This document shows positions 16,480 to 24,780 of a stretch of DNA of 64,000 bases, piece by piece. The notes under the pieces were generated by a model. It did not search any database and was not told the DNA's origin. It saw only the letters and a list, made by a program, of their open reading frames with translations. The stretch covers positions 62,001-126,000 of the forward strand of contig NZ_JAGGLL010000008.1 of the NCBI RefSeq assembly GCF_017874425.1, read 5' to 3'. This DNA is from Clostridium punense. Lineage in GTDB: Bacteria; Bacillota; Clostridia; Clostridiales; Clostridiaceae. The number at the start of each line of letters is the position of its first letter. Position 1 is the first letter of the stretch. The position numbers and the translations under genes are program-made.

Positions 16480-18168
16480 ATGAGCATTTTAAAATTAAAA
16501 AAGGCTAATTGTAAAAATTGTTATAAGTGTGTAAGGAATTGTCCTGTTAAATCTATTGAAGTTAAGGATCATCAGGCACAAATCCTAGAAAGAGACTGTA
16601 TACTTTGTGGAAATTGTATTTTAACCTGTCCTCAAGATGCTAAAGAAGTTAGGAATGACTTAGAGATTGTTAAAAATTTAATTAGAGGGGATAAAGAGAT
16701 TATTGCTAGTGTTGCTCCTTCTTTTATTGCAAATTATAATGTTTCAACCTTTGAAGAATTTAAAGAGATATTAAAAAAACTAGGTTTTTCAGAGGCCTAT
16801 GAGACAGCACAAGGCGCATTTTTAGTAAAGAGTGAGTATGAAAAACTCATAGCTAAAAACACAGGGGAAACAATAATTTCTTCTTGTTGTCCAACAGTAG
16901 TTAAGTTAATTCAAAAGCATCATCCTAATACTCTTAGAAATTTAGCTCCTGTTTTATCCCCTATGCAAGCTCATGGAAAGTTGATAAAAGAGGAGAATCC
17001 CAAGGCACAGGTGGTGTTTATTGGCCCTTGTATTTCTAAAAAAGATGAGGCAGAAAACTATCCTGGACTAATAGATATAGCTTTAACCTTTGATGAGCTC
17101 AATCAGTGGCTTGAGGAAGAACAGATTGAAGTAACTAACACGGAAGATATACCCTCCTCAAAATACTTATCTAGATTCTTTCCTGTGGCTGGTGGAATAA
17201 TTAGGACCATGAATATAGATACAAATTATAAATACATTCCTATAGACGGCCTAGATAATTGTATTGATGCACTTAATGAAATAGAGGAAGGTAAATTTCA
17301 AAATTGCTTCATCGAAATGAGTGCTTGCAATGGCAGTTGTGTTAATGGTCCTGCAAAAGGTAAAAACAAATTAAACCGTATAAATGCACAAATAAAGGTG
17401 GAGGAACTTGCTCTTAATAGGGAAACTTTCTGCGATTATGATTTAAACATAGATATGAATCTCAATAAGGAAATTAACAGTGAAGAGATTGTTTATCTTC
17501 CTCCTAGCAAAAGTGATATTGCAGCTATACTTAAAAAAATGGGTAGAAATAGTCTCAGTGATGAACTTAATTGTGGTACCTGTGGATATCATACCTGTAG
17601 AGAAAAAGCTATTGCTGTATATTTTGGTAAAGCGGAAATAACCATGTGTCTTCCTTATATGAGAAGTAAAGCAGAATCCTTCTCTGACAAAATTATAAGT
17701 GCAACTCCAAATGCAATTTTAGCTGTGGATATGGATTTAAAGATTCAACAAATTAATAGAGCTGCCTGTAATATCTTTGGTATTTCCAAAAGTGAAGATA
17801 TTATCGGTGTACCTGTGTCAAGAATTATGGACGAGTTTGATTTTGTCAATGTAATTTCTAAAGAGGAAGGTAGAATAAGTAAGAAGATTTATTTAGCAGA
17901 ATATGAAAAATATATAGAAGAGTTGCTAGTATATGATAAAAACAGCCATGTAGTAATTTGCATAATGAAGGATATAACTAAGAAACAGTTAAAGAGAGAA
18001 AAACTTCTAGCTTCAAGAAATAACGCAAAGAATATTGCTGATATAATACTAGAAAAGCAAATAGGTATTGTTCACGAAATCGCTTCTTTACTTGGTGAAA
18101 CCACAGCTGAAACACAAGTTGCCTTAAATGAGTTAAAAAACACTATGTTTGAGGAGGATGAAGACTAG
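16480..18168 (+). CDS. PAS-domain [FeFe] hydrogenase, group C-like (putative H2 sensor)
   Basis: A 562-residue protein. Domains in order: two 4Fe-4S sets (CKNCYKCVRNCP, CILCGNCILTCP, residues 11-51), an H-cluster domain with SSCCPT (about 134-139), GPCISKKDE (about 180-188) and SACNGSC (about 280-287), a further Fe-S domain CGTCGYHTC (about 363), then a PAS domain (about 405-490). All four H-cluster Cys are present. This domain order, with a phosphatase gene next door, matches the sensory group C [FeFe] hydrogenases. H2 sensing is inferred, not shown. The stop overlaps the phosphatase start by one base. Confidence 0.85.
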   Translation: MSILKLKKANCKNCYKCVRNCPVKSIEVKDHQAQILERDCILCGNCILTCPQDAKEVRNDLEIVKNLIRGDKEIIASVAPSFIANYNVSTFEEFKEILKKLGFSEAYETAQGAFLVKSEYEKLIAKNTGETIISSCCPTVVKLIQKHHPNTLRNLAPVLSPMQAHGKLIKEENPKAQVVFIGPCISKKDEAENYPGLIDIALTFDELNQWLEEEQIEVTNTEDIPSSKYLSRFFPVAGGIIRTMNIDTNYKYIPIDGLDNCIDALNEIEEGKFQNCFIEMSACNGSCVNGPAKGKNKLNRINAQIKVEELALNRETFCDYDLNIDMNLNKEINSEEIVYLPPSKSDIAAILKKMGRNSLSDELNCGTCGYHTCREKAIAVYFGKAEITMCLPYMRSKAESFSDKIISATPNAILAVDMDLKIQQINRAACNIFGISKSEDIIGVPVSRIMDEFDFVNVISKEEGRISKKIYLAEYEKYIEELLVYDKNSHVVICIMKDITKKQLKREKLLASRNNAKNIADIILEKQIGIVHEIASLLGETTAETQVALNELKNTMFEEDED

Positions 18169-19340
18169 TGAAAAACATATTTATGGAGTGTGGATTTGTA
18201 AGCCTCAATAAGCATGGTGAAAAGATTTGCGGAGATTATTATACCATGGTAAAGAAGGAGGATACCACCACAATTGTACTTTCTGATGGGCTTGGTAGTG
18301 GAATTAAGGCAAACATCCTGGCCACACTAACTTCGAAAATTTTAAGTACCATGATGGCTGGAAATATGTCTATTGAACATAGCGTGCATACCGTAGCAAA
18401 GACCTTACCTGTATGTAAGGTTAGAAATCTTGCCTATTCAACTTTTACAATATTTCAATTTTATCACTATGACAATAATGCTTATTTAGGTCAGTTTGAT
18501 AACCCTACAGCAATTATAGTGAGAGAGGGTAAAAATTATTCCTATTCATCCACCTGTAAGATTATTGGAGAAAAACAAATCTATGAAAGTAATATAAAAC
18601 TCCAAGTTGGAGATATGGTTATTTTACTTACAGATGGCATTACTAGTGCTGGTCTAGGGCGAGTTACTACAAATGGTTGGAAGCGGGATGAAATTATTAA
18701 ATATATAGAGTTATGGTATACCCCTAATATGTCCCCACAAAGAATGGCCTCCACCATTGCTGATGCCTGCATGGATTTATCTCTTGGTACTCCTCAGGAT
18801 GACTCAACGGTTGCAGTATTTAAGATAAGGAAAAGACAGGTAGTAAACCTTATTATAGGCCCTCCTGAGAAAAAAGAAGAGGACAATATAATACTAAAAC
18901 TATTTTTTTCTAAGGTAGGTAAAAAGATAGTATGTGGTGGGAGTACCTCAAAAATGGTTAGTAACTATTTAAATAAACCTATTAAAATAGTTGCAAATTC
19001 TCAGAATGAAGAAATACCTGCCATTGCTCACATAGAGGGTGTAGATTTAGTTACTGAAGGAGTTATTACCCTTGGCAGGGTAGTAGAAATAGGTAGAAAG
19101 TACTTAGAGGATAGTAAAATTTCACTTGATTTAGAGAATAAAACTGATGGTGCTTCCTTACTTGCCAAGTTGCTCTTTGAGGAAGCTACTGATGTAAATT
19201 TCTTTATTGGTAAAGCAATTAATCCTGGTCATGAAATGGATGATATAAAGATTAACTCATCAATTAAAATGGAATTTATAAGAGAACTAAAAAGTCTTTT
19301 AATGAAAATGGATAAAAAAGTTAAAGTAAGCTTATGTTAG
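18168..19340 (+). CDS. SpoIIE-family (PP2C-type) serine phosphatase
   Basis: A 390-residue protein. The N-terminal 225 residues carry PP2C/SpoIIE motifs: CGDYY, LSDGLGSG, ILLTDGI and QDDSTVAVF, the metal-binding Asp residues of the family. The C-terminal 150 residues are unassigned. GTG 18168 overlaps the stop of the PAS-hydrogenase gene; GAGGAGG lies upstream. Pairing with a PAS hydrogenase suggests that the redox or H2 state is read out as dephosphorylation of an anti-sigma-antagonist-like target, which is not in the window. Confidence 0.8.
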   Translation: MKNIFMECGFVSLNKHGEKICGDYYTMVKKEDTTTIVLSDGLGSGIKANILATLTSKILSTMMAGNMSIEHSVHTVAKTLPVCKVRNLAYSTFTIFQFYHYDNNAYLGQFDNPTAIIVREGKNYSYSSTCKIIGEKQIYESNIKLQVGDMVILLTDGITSAGLGRVTTNGWKRDEIIKYIELWYTPNMSPQRMASTIADACMDLSLGTPQDDSTVAVFKIRKRQVVNLIIGPPEKKEEDNIILKLFFSKVGKKIVCGGSTSKMVSNYLNKPIKIVANSQNEEIPAIAHIEGVDLVTEGVITLGRVVEIGRKYLEDSKISLDLENKTDGASLLAKLLFEEATDVNFFIGKAINPGHEMDDIKINSSIKMEFIRELKSLLMKMDKKVKVSLC

Positions 19341-19351
19341 GAGGTAGAATT

Positions 19352-20773
19352 ATGAGATTATTTGATACTAATGTTCAAGCCCTTAAATATGAGGTGTTAA
19401 AAGAAGTTGCAAAGCTTGCTTTTGAGGATAATTTAGAGGGTGGAATGCTAGGTATATCTAAAAAAATTGTACCAGGTCCAGAAGCTTCTATTCGTTGTTG
19501 TATTTATAAAGAGCGTGCAATTTTAAATGAACGTATAAAACTTGCCATGGGTGGAAATAAAAATAATTCCAATGTAATTGAAGTTTTAGATATTGCTTGT
19601 GATGAGTGTCCTATAACTGAATTTTCTGTTGGACCTGCTTGCAGAGGCTGTATTGCTCATAGATGTGAAAACGCTTGTCCGCGAGGTGCTATTTCCTTTG
19701 TTTCTCATAAAGCAGTTATAGATCATAAAAAATGTATTAGCTGTGGGAAATGTTTAAATGCTTGTCAATATAATGCAATTATTAAAAGTGTTCGTCCCTG
19801 TGAAAATGCCTGTAAGGTCCATGCTATTTCTATGGATGAACATAAAAAAGCTCATATCGATGAGTCCAAATGTATTGCTTGTGGTGCTTGTGTATATCAA
19901 TGCCCTTTTGGTGCTGTTATGGATAAATCCTATATACTAGATGCCATAAAACTTCTACGAGAGAGCAATGGGGATAATAAAATTTATGCCATTATTGCTC
20001 CTTCTATTACAGGACAATTTCAAAATGCTAATATAGGTCAAGTAGTTTCAGGACTTAAACAGCTAGGGTTTTACAATGTTGTAGAGGTAGCCCTTGGTGC
20101 GGACATGGTAGCCCACAAGGAAGCTAGGGAACTGGTAGAAAAGGAATTCTTAACTAGTTCTTGTTGTCCTGCCTTTGTAGCCTACATTGAGAAAAATTTT
20201 CCTGATTTAAAGGAACATATTTCTCATAATCTATCTCCCATGGCTGAAATAGGAAAATATATTAAAAGAATTCACCCTGATAGTAAGGTTATATTTATTG
20301 GACCTTGCACTGCAAAAAAAGCTGAAGTTAAAAAACATAGAGTTAAACAATATGTGGATGTGGTTTTAACTTTTGAAGAGCTTCAAGCACTATTTGATTG
20401 TAGAAATATTAATCTTTCAAATTTACCAGATGATGTGCTAGACAATGCCTCTTACTTTGGAAGGATTTTTGCAAGAAGTGGTGGTTTATCAGATGCAGTA
20501 GTAGAGGCGCTAAAGGAACAAGGGGCAACAGATTTTAAAGTTTCACCTATCCCTTGTAGTGGAATTGAAGCGTGTAGAACTGCACTTTTAAAAGCTAGTA
20601 AAGGTGTATTAAAAGAAAACTTTATTGAAGGCATGGCCTGCAACGATGGATGTATAGGCGGTGCTGCTTGCTTAACCCACAGTCCAAAAGATAGAAGGCT
20701 AGTTGATGATTATGGCAGAGAAGCTATGGAAAAGACAATCAAGGATGCGATTGAAATTTTGAACTTTGTATAG
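19352..20773 (+). CDS. [FeFe] hydrogenase, group B-like, monomeric
   Basis: A 473-residue enzyme. The N-terminus is a Cys-rich region (CDECP, CRGCIAHRCENACP, about 82-105), then two 4Fe-4S sets (CISCGKCLNAC about 127; CIACGACVYQCP about 171), then the H-cluster domain with TSSCCP (about 267), GPCTAKK (about 316) and MACNDGCIGGA (about 426). The long N-terminal Cys cluster marks the group B lineage, whose physiological role is unsettled. ATG 19352 follows TTAGGAGG; the ATG 18 nt upstream contains that site. It ends the operon; a stray Hsp20 tail begins 2 nt after the stop. Confidence 0.85.
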   Translation: MRLFDTNVQALKYEVLKEVAKLAFEDNLEGGMLGISKKIVPGPEASIRCCIYKERAILNERIKLAMGGNKNNSNVIEVLDIACDECPITEFSVGPACRGCIAHRCENACPRGAISFVSHKAVIDHKKCISCGKCLNACQYNAIIKSVRPCENACKVHAISMDEHKKAHIDESKCIACGACVYQCPFGAVMDKSYILDAIKLLRESNGDNKIYAIIAPSITGQFQNANIGQVVSGLKQLGFYNVVEVALGADMVAHKEARELVEKEFLTSSCCPAFVAYIEKNFPDLKEHISHNLSPMAEIGKYIKRIHPDSKVIFIGPCTAKKAEVKKHRVKQYVDVVLTFEELQALFDCRNINLSNLPDDVLDNASYFGRIFARSGGLSDAVVEALKEQGATDFKVSPIPCSGIEACRTALLKASKGVLKENFIEGMACNDGCIGGAACLTHSPKDRRLVDDYGREAMEKTIKDAIEILNFV

Positions 20774-20774
20774 T

Positions 20775-20897
20775 TTTTATATAGATAATGTGGATGAGAA
20801 TAATATTAATGCATCCTTTAATGATGGCGTTTTAAAGATAACTCTTCCAAAACTAGCGAAGGGAAATGACAAGAAGAAAAAAATAGATATTCAATAA
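20775..20897 (+). pseudogene. 3' fragment of an Hsp20 (alpha-crystallin) gene
   Basis: Open frame of 40 codons to tandem TAA: FYIDNVDENNINASFNDG then VLKITLPKL and a Lys-rich tail. This is the last third of a small heat-shock protein of the clostridial Hsp18 type. No start or N-terminal part exists; it begins directly after the hydrogenase stop, marking a recombination joint. Confidence 0.85.
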
Positions 20898-20960
20898 TAA
20901 AATATAAAAGCAGCTAAGTTAGATTAACTAAAACCTTCTCCTTAATATAAAGTCAATAAA

Positions 20961-21050
20961 ATTTATTAAAACAGCACAGACCTTTTAAAGTTAGTGCTGT
21001 TTTTGAGTTTTTGTTGTATTAATCTAATAGTAATAAATTGTATCCTTTAA
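20961..21050 (+). repeat. 90-bp direct repeat copy R2, containing a terminator-like hairpin
   Basis: Second copy of the repeat at 14851-14940, same orientation, 6.1 kb apart. ACAGCAC...GTGCTGT with a T-rich 3' side can terminate transcription from the hydrogenase operon. It follows the Hsp20 fragment, so it may originally belong to that gene. Confidence 0.75.
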
Positions 21051-21304
21051 ATTATCTAAGCATTTGTTCAATATTAAAAAAACTATGGGTTCAGAAGTAT
21101 TTAAAAACTTAATTTTATGGAATATTATGGTATAATTAATTTAGATAAGGCATCTGAAAATAAATAATAATTCAAAGCTGTGAAGGATATTTTCAGTTAG
21201 TCAGGGGAAAGGTTTCCACAGATAGTAGGGATATTTAAAGGTTATGTTAATGGAATGTAATGACTTATTTGTTTTTCAGGATGCATAAATGTAGAGGGGG
21301 ATCT

Positions 21305-22096
21305 ATGGTGAAAAATGTTGTGATTACTGGTAGTACTAGGGGCTTAGGACTTGAAATGGCTAAGGAATTTTTAAAAGCAGGGTGTAATGTTACCATATCT
21401 GGATCAAGGGAAAATTCCTTTGATAGGGAAAAACAGCTGGTTAAAGGCTTTGAAAAGCAGTTTATTTATGTACCCTGCAATGTAAGAAATATATCAGAGA
21501 TTAAAAATTTATGGACTAAATCTGTAGAGAAGTGGGGAACCGTTGATATTTGGATTAATAATGCAGGTCAAAATGTTCCTCATGAGTTTATGTGGGATAC
21601 TGAAGCGGAATATATTGAAGCAGTTGTTGATACCAATATAAAAGGGGTTATGTATGGCTGCAAAATAGCTGTTGAAAACATGGTTAAACAGGGCCATGGT
21701 CAGGTTTGGAACATGGAAGGCTTAGGCTCCGATGATATGATTATTGAAAAAACTATTTTATATGGGACTTCAAAGCGTGCACTTACTTATTTCACAAAGG
21801 GACTAGCAAAGGAACTTAAAGATTCTCAAGTTAAGGTAGGTAGATTATCTCCAGGTATGATGCTTACTGAGTTTATTACTAAAGCCCCTACAGGAGAACT
21901 TTCTACAGTTACTCAGGATAATCAATTTAAGAAGGTATTTAACATTTTAGCGGATAAACCCGAAACTGTTGCAAAGTTTTTTATTCCTAAAATTTTAGAG
22001 AATACAAAACAAAATGCATATATTAAGTGGCTTACAAATACAAAGTCTGCTCAAAGATTTATGATGGCACCCTTTAAAAAGAGAGAACTAATTTAA
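21305..22096 (+). CDS. SDR-family oxidoreductase
   Basis: A 263-residue short-chain dehydrogenase. It has the nucleotide-binding TGSTRGLG at the N-terminus, NNAG, and the catalytic YGTSK. The active-site Ser position is unusual (WNMEGLGS). ATG 21305 follows AGAGGGGG; the 15 codons upstream in the same frame have no ribosome site. It appears monocistronic, with terminators after it. The substrate cannot be told. Confidence 0.8.
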   Translation: MVKNVVITGSTRGLGLEMAKEFLKAGCNVTISGSRENSFDREKQLVKGFEKQFIYVPCNVRNISEIKNLWTKSVEKWGTVDIWINNAGQNVPHEFMWDTEAEYIEAVVDTNIKGVMYGCKIAVENMVKQGHGQVWNMEGLGSDDMIIEKTILYGTSKRALTYFTKGLAKELKDSQVKVGRLSPGMMLTEFITKAPTGELSTVTQDNQFKKVFNILADKPETVAKFFIPKILENTKQNAYIKWLTNTKSAQRFMMAPFKKRELI

Positions 22097-22120
22097 TTAT
22101 AGAATATGGCTCTACTTCAT

Positions 22121-22168
22121 CTAGGTTGAGCTACAAGCAGTGATTGTTATGAGCTAACCTAGAGTTTT
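22121..22168 (+). terminator. Hairpin with T-tail after the SDR gene
   Basis: CTAGGTTGAGCT pairs with AGCTAACCTAG (one bulge), followed by AGTTTTTA. It lies 24 nt past the SDR stop. Confidence 0.5.
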
Positions 22169-22206
22169 TAGCAATTACCGTTATGTGTACTGTAAAATTG
22201 TAAGAA

Positions 22207-22237
22207 AAGCCCTAAGTTTATAGGGCTTAATTTTTTT
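22207..22237 (+). terminator. Rho-independent terminator between convergent genes
   Basis: AAGCCCTA / TAGGGCTT stem with a 6-nt loop, then AA and T7. Placed between the SDR gene and the convergent subtilase gene; it could also serve the minus strand. Confidence 0.65.
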
Positions 22238-22274
22238 ACTTGTTTAGAGAATGAAAAGCCTTGTACTTTATAGC

Positions 22275-23579
22275 TTACTTTAATTCTTTCATTAATTTCA
22301 GAGGATTTACTACCTTCTTCATTTCATATTCTTTTCCGTCATTTTGAACTTTTATTGTATCCCCAGTTTTAAGTGCTGTTGACCAGAAGATTTCAGGAGT
22401 AACCTCTGGGTTAACTTCACAGGCTAAAGCATATAGCCCTGCTACATATGGAATGGACCAACTCCAGCCACCTTCTCTGTAGAACACATAATCTTTAGGG
22501 TCTGTAGGGCTTGCAGTGGTTCTTGAGTCCATAGGAATTAATAAAGCTTCATCAATATTTACCCCCACTTTTTCTCCCATTATGGAATAAAATTTATCAC
22601 CATATTCATAATACTTATCTTTCCAAAACAAACCTGGTTGGTAGGAAGAAGTGGCTTCAGGATCACTTAAAGGATCTCTGCCTAAGCCATTAAACATGTA
22701 TCCATCAGTGTTTATAAGTGAAGAAGAAACAACAAAAACTCCTGCCTTCTTTGCTCTATCAACAGCAGCATTTACTTCATCATAACCCTTTTGGCTTTTA
22801 TCCCAACCAACTGAAATGGAAATAACCCTGATTTTTTTATCCTTAGGAAGAGTATTATTTACTTCAAGGATTCTATCAATAGACTTGGCAACCCAAGTGA
22901 AGTCATATTCAAAATCATTATTTTTATATTCTCCATGAGTTTCCGCAATATAATACAAGTCTGCACCAGGAGCAACTCCTACATTTTTTCCTGCAGCTAT
23001 AGAGGCTACTGCAGGACCGTGCATTTGGGCCTCATTAGCAAAGCAATGAATTTCCTCATACATTTTAAGGTTATCCTTATATTCAACGTGGTCTACTAGG
23101 AGTGCTTGGTCTATGATTGCAAGACCTACACCTTTTCCTGTTATTCCGTTTTTATGAAGTTCCCTTACCTTAAGCCCAGGACTTTTACCAAGTTCCATTT
23201 GCTTTTTAGGGTCAAATTTATCAGGTAAACCTTTTGGCCAAATTGTTTTGCTGTCAAACTCTGCATATTCTAAATCCTTTGCTTTATCCTTTAAATCAAG
23301 GGCACTTAAATCATATCCCCTAAGATCCAGAGTCTTATCACCCTCATAAGCAGGATTTGGTGATGGCAAAGTATTTACACTTCCACGGCCGAAATCTGCG
23401 GCGCTGGGATGTTTAGTTATTTTTATGTTCGTAGATGAAGCAGTATTATTTTCCTTTGCAGTTTCACTTGCTTCACTTTGTTTTGCTTCCCCATTTACAT
23501 CAGTTGTTTTGGCTTTTGGACTGCAGGCCGTTACCGTAAGTGACATAAGCAATAAGGCTACTAAAAATGCTCTTTTCAT
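22275..23579 (-). CDS. Subtilisin-like (S8) lipoprotein protease
   Basis: A 434-residue secreted lipoprotein: lipobox LTVTAC with lipidated C19, then a Ser/Thr/Lys linker, then an S8 domain. Catalytic residues read as D157 (LAIIDQ), H187 (MHGPAVASIAAG) and S373 (GGWSWSIPYVAG; the usual GTSMATP box is altered but keeps Ser and Pro). Ile-Asp-Gln replaces the usual D-T/S-G, so it is an atypical subtilase. It is divergent from the RiPP precursor gene 580 nt away and could trim the exported peptide outside the membrane; that link is inference from position. Confidence 0.75.
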   Translation of the reverse strand: MKRAFLVALLLMSLTVTACSPKAKTTDVNGEAKQSEASETAKENNTASSTNIKITKHPSAADFGRGSVNTLPSPNPAYEGDKTLDLRGYDLSALDLKDKAKDLEYAEFDSKTIWPKGLPDKFDPKKQMELGKSPGLKVRELHKNGITGKGVGLAIIDQALLVDHVEYKDNLKMYEEIHCFANEAQMHGPAVASIAAGKNVGVAPGADLYYIAETHGEYKNNDFEYDFTWVAKSIDRILEVNNTLPKDKKIRVISISVGWDKSQKGYDEVNAAVDRAKKAGVFVVSSSLINTDGYMFNGLGRDPLSDPEATSSYQPGLFWKDKYYEYGDKFYSIMGEKVGVNIDEALLIPMDSRTTASPTDPKDYVFYREGGWSWSIPYVAGLYALACEVNPEVTPEIFWSTALKTGDTIKVQNDGKEYEMKKVVNPLKLMKELK

Positions 23580-24159
23580 TAATGTTAAACCCCCTTAGTA
23601 ATTATAAATTATACAAAATAATTGAATAAATATACTTTATCATAAAATGACAGTAAATTCACTCAATTGAATTTATTGTTAATAAAAATTTCAGTTCAAT
23701 GTTATAAATAAAAACTTGTATTCAAATATTAAGGTACAAGTTTACAAAGTTTACTTTTTGTTAATGAATGGTAGAAAATCAGCATCTTTGTCTACTTAAG
23801 CCTTTTACTTGGGGCTAAATCATGAGGTGATAACGAGTTTAATATGGTCCAGGATAATCCATTAGGTTAATTTGGTTTATGAAAGAAAGGAAGAAATACC
23901 ATGAGAAATAAAAAAATATCACAAAATAATAAAATAATGTTGTTGCGAAAACTTGCAAATATAAAAAGTCATTAAATTATCTTCAGTATTACATGTTTAA
24001 TTTTTGAATAATAAATCAAAAATTGGCGAAAAACCACTGTTGAAATATTTGCAGGAGAAAAAAGTAGAAAAACCATGATAAATAACACTACAATTAAACG
24101 ATATTCTGTGATATTATTCAATTGCAAGCTTGTAATAAAAGAAAAAAGGGGGGAAAACA
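23580..24159. other. Divergent intergenic region upstream of the RiPP precursor
   Basis: 580 nt of AT-rich sequence holding the promoters of the lipoprotein protease and the RiPP operon; no confident -35/-10 pair was identified. A 24-codon frame with a ribosome site (AAAGGAAG before ATG 23901, stop at 23975, Lys/Asn-rich product) is present but has no recognisable product; it might be a leader peptide. Confidence 0.35.
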
Positions 24160-24372
24160 ATGAAAATATACATGATTCCAGAAATAATGGATAGTGATGC
24201 AACATTTGAAGTTTCAATGCATGTGTCATCAGTTGCTTCAGCAATTAAATCAGGTGGTTCAGCTATTAAATCTGCTGTAACATCTCCTGCAATAAAGAGT
24301 TCAGTATCTACTGGAGTAAAAGCAGGTATAAAGCCAGCTATTACAGTTATAGCAATTCCAGGACCAGTTTAA
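24160..24372 (+). CDS. Putative RiPP precursor peptide with AIKS repeats
   Basis: A 70-residue peptide starting at ATG 24160 behind AAAAAGGGGGG. Residues 1-22 (MKIYMIPEIMDSDATFEVSM and on) look like a leader. Residues 23-70 are made only of small, aliphatic and Lys residues, with AIKS at 28-31, 35-38 and 44-47, then GVK (52-54) and GIK (56-58), and end IAIPGPV. There is no Cys and no aromatic residue after H21. Position ahead of an RRE protein, three radical-SAM enzymes, a protease and an exporter supports a ribosomally made, modified peptide. The modification type and cleavage site are unknown. Confidence 0.75.
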   Translation: MKIYMIPEIMDSDATFEVSMHVSSVASAIKSGGSAIKSAVTSPAIKSSVSTGVKAGIKPAITVIAIPGPV

Positions 24373-24379
24373 AATTAAT

Positions 24380-24404
24380 AAGGGAGCGAATTTTTCGTTC
24401 CCTT
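24380..24404 (+). promoter_or_regulatory. Strong hairpin between precursor and maturation genes
   Basis: An 11-bp stem AAGGGAGCGAA / TTCGTTCCCTT (one G-U) with a 3-nt loop lies 8 nt after the precursor stop. It is followed by TATAATTAT rather than a clean T-run. It is likely a partial terminator or RNA-stabilising element that lets the precursor be made in excess of its enzymes. Confidence 0.6.
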
Positions 24405-24454
24405 TATAATTATAATAAATTGTTAACCAGTTTGATTATATAGAGGTGTTTAAA

Positions 24455-24760
24455 ATGGCGTGTGGAAACACAATAAAAGGTAAGAATGAATTAATAAGTT
24501 GGAAATCAAATAATTGGTATGAACGTGAAGATGGATTAATTGAGATTATTAATTTTTCCTGTGAAAGAATTGTATTAAATGAAAAGTATAAACTCATATG
24601 GGAAGCTATAGACTATGAAATTGATGTTGAAGAATTATGGGAGTTTTGTAAAAACACTTTTGATAAAGAGGAGTTTATTGAAAGGCTTGAATTAATGACT
24701 GAAAAAGACATTATTTGTATTGAAAATAAGGATGATTCATATAATAGATTATTTGGATAG
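24455..24760 (+). CDS. PqqD-like RiPP recognition element (RRE) protein
   Basis: A 101-residue protein resembling stand-alone PqqD: RIVLNEKYKLIWEAID, then helices DVEELWEFC and DKEEFIERLELMTEK. Such winged-helix RRE proteins bind the leader peptide and deliver it to the modifying enzymes. ATG 24455 is preceded by AGAGGTG at 6-nt spacing; an in-frame GTG three codons upstream is part of that site. It ends 20 nt before the first radical-SAM gene. Confidence 0.65.
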   Translation: MACGNTIKGKNELISWKSNNWYEREDGLIEIINFSCERIVLNEKYKLIWEAIDYEIDVEELWEFCKNTFDKEEFIERLELMTEKDIICIENKDDSYNRLFG

Positions 24761-24780
24761 TAAAAATTAGGAGGCACAAA

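Noticed and set aside
22275-23579. Inactive subtilase because the GTSMATP box is missing
   Set aside because: Asp, His, Ser and the Pro of the box (GWSWSIP) are still in place, so loss of activity cannot be claimed.
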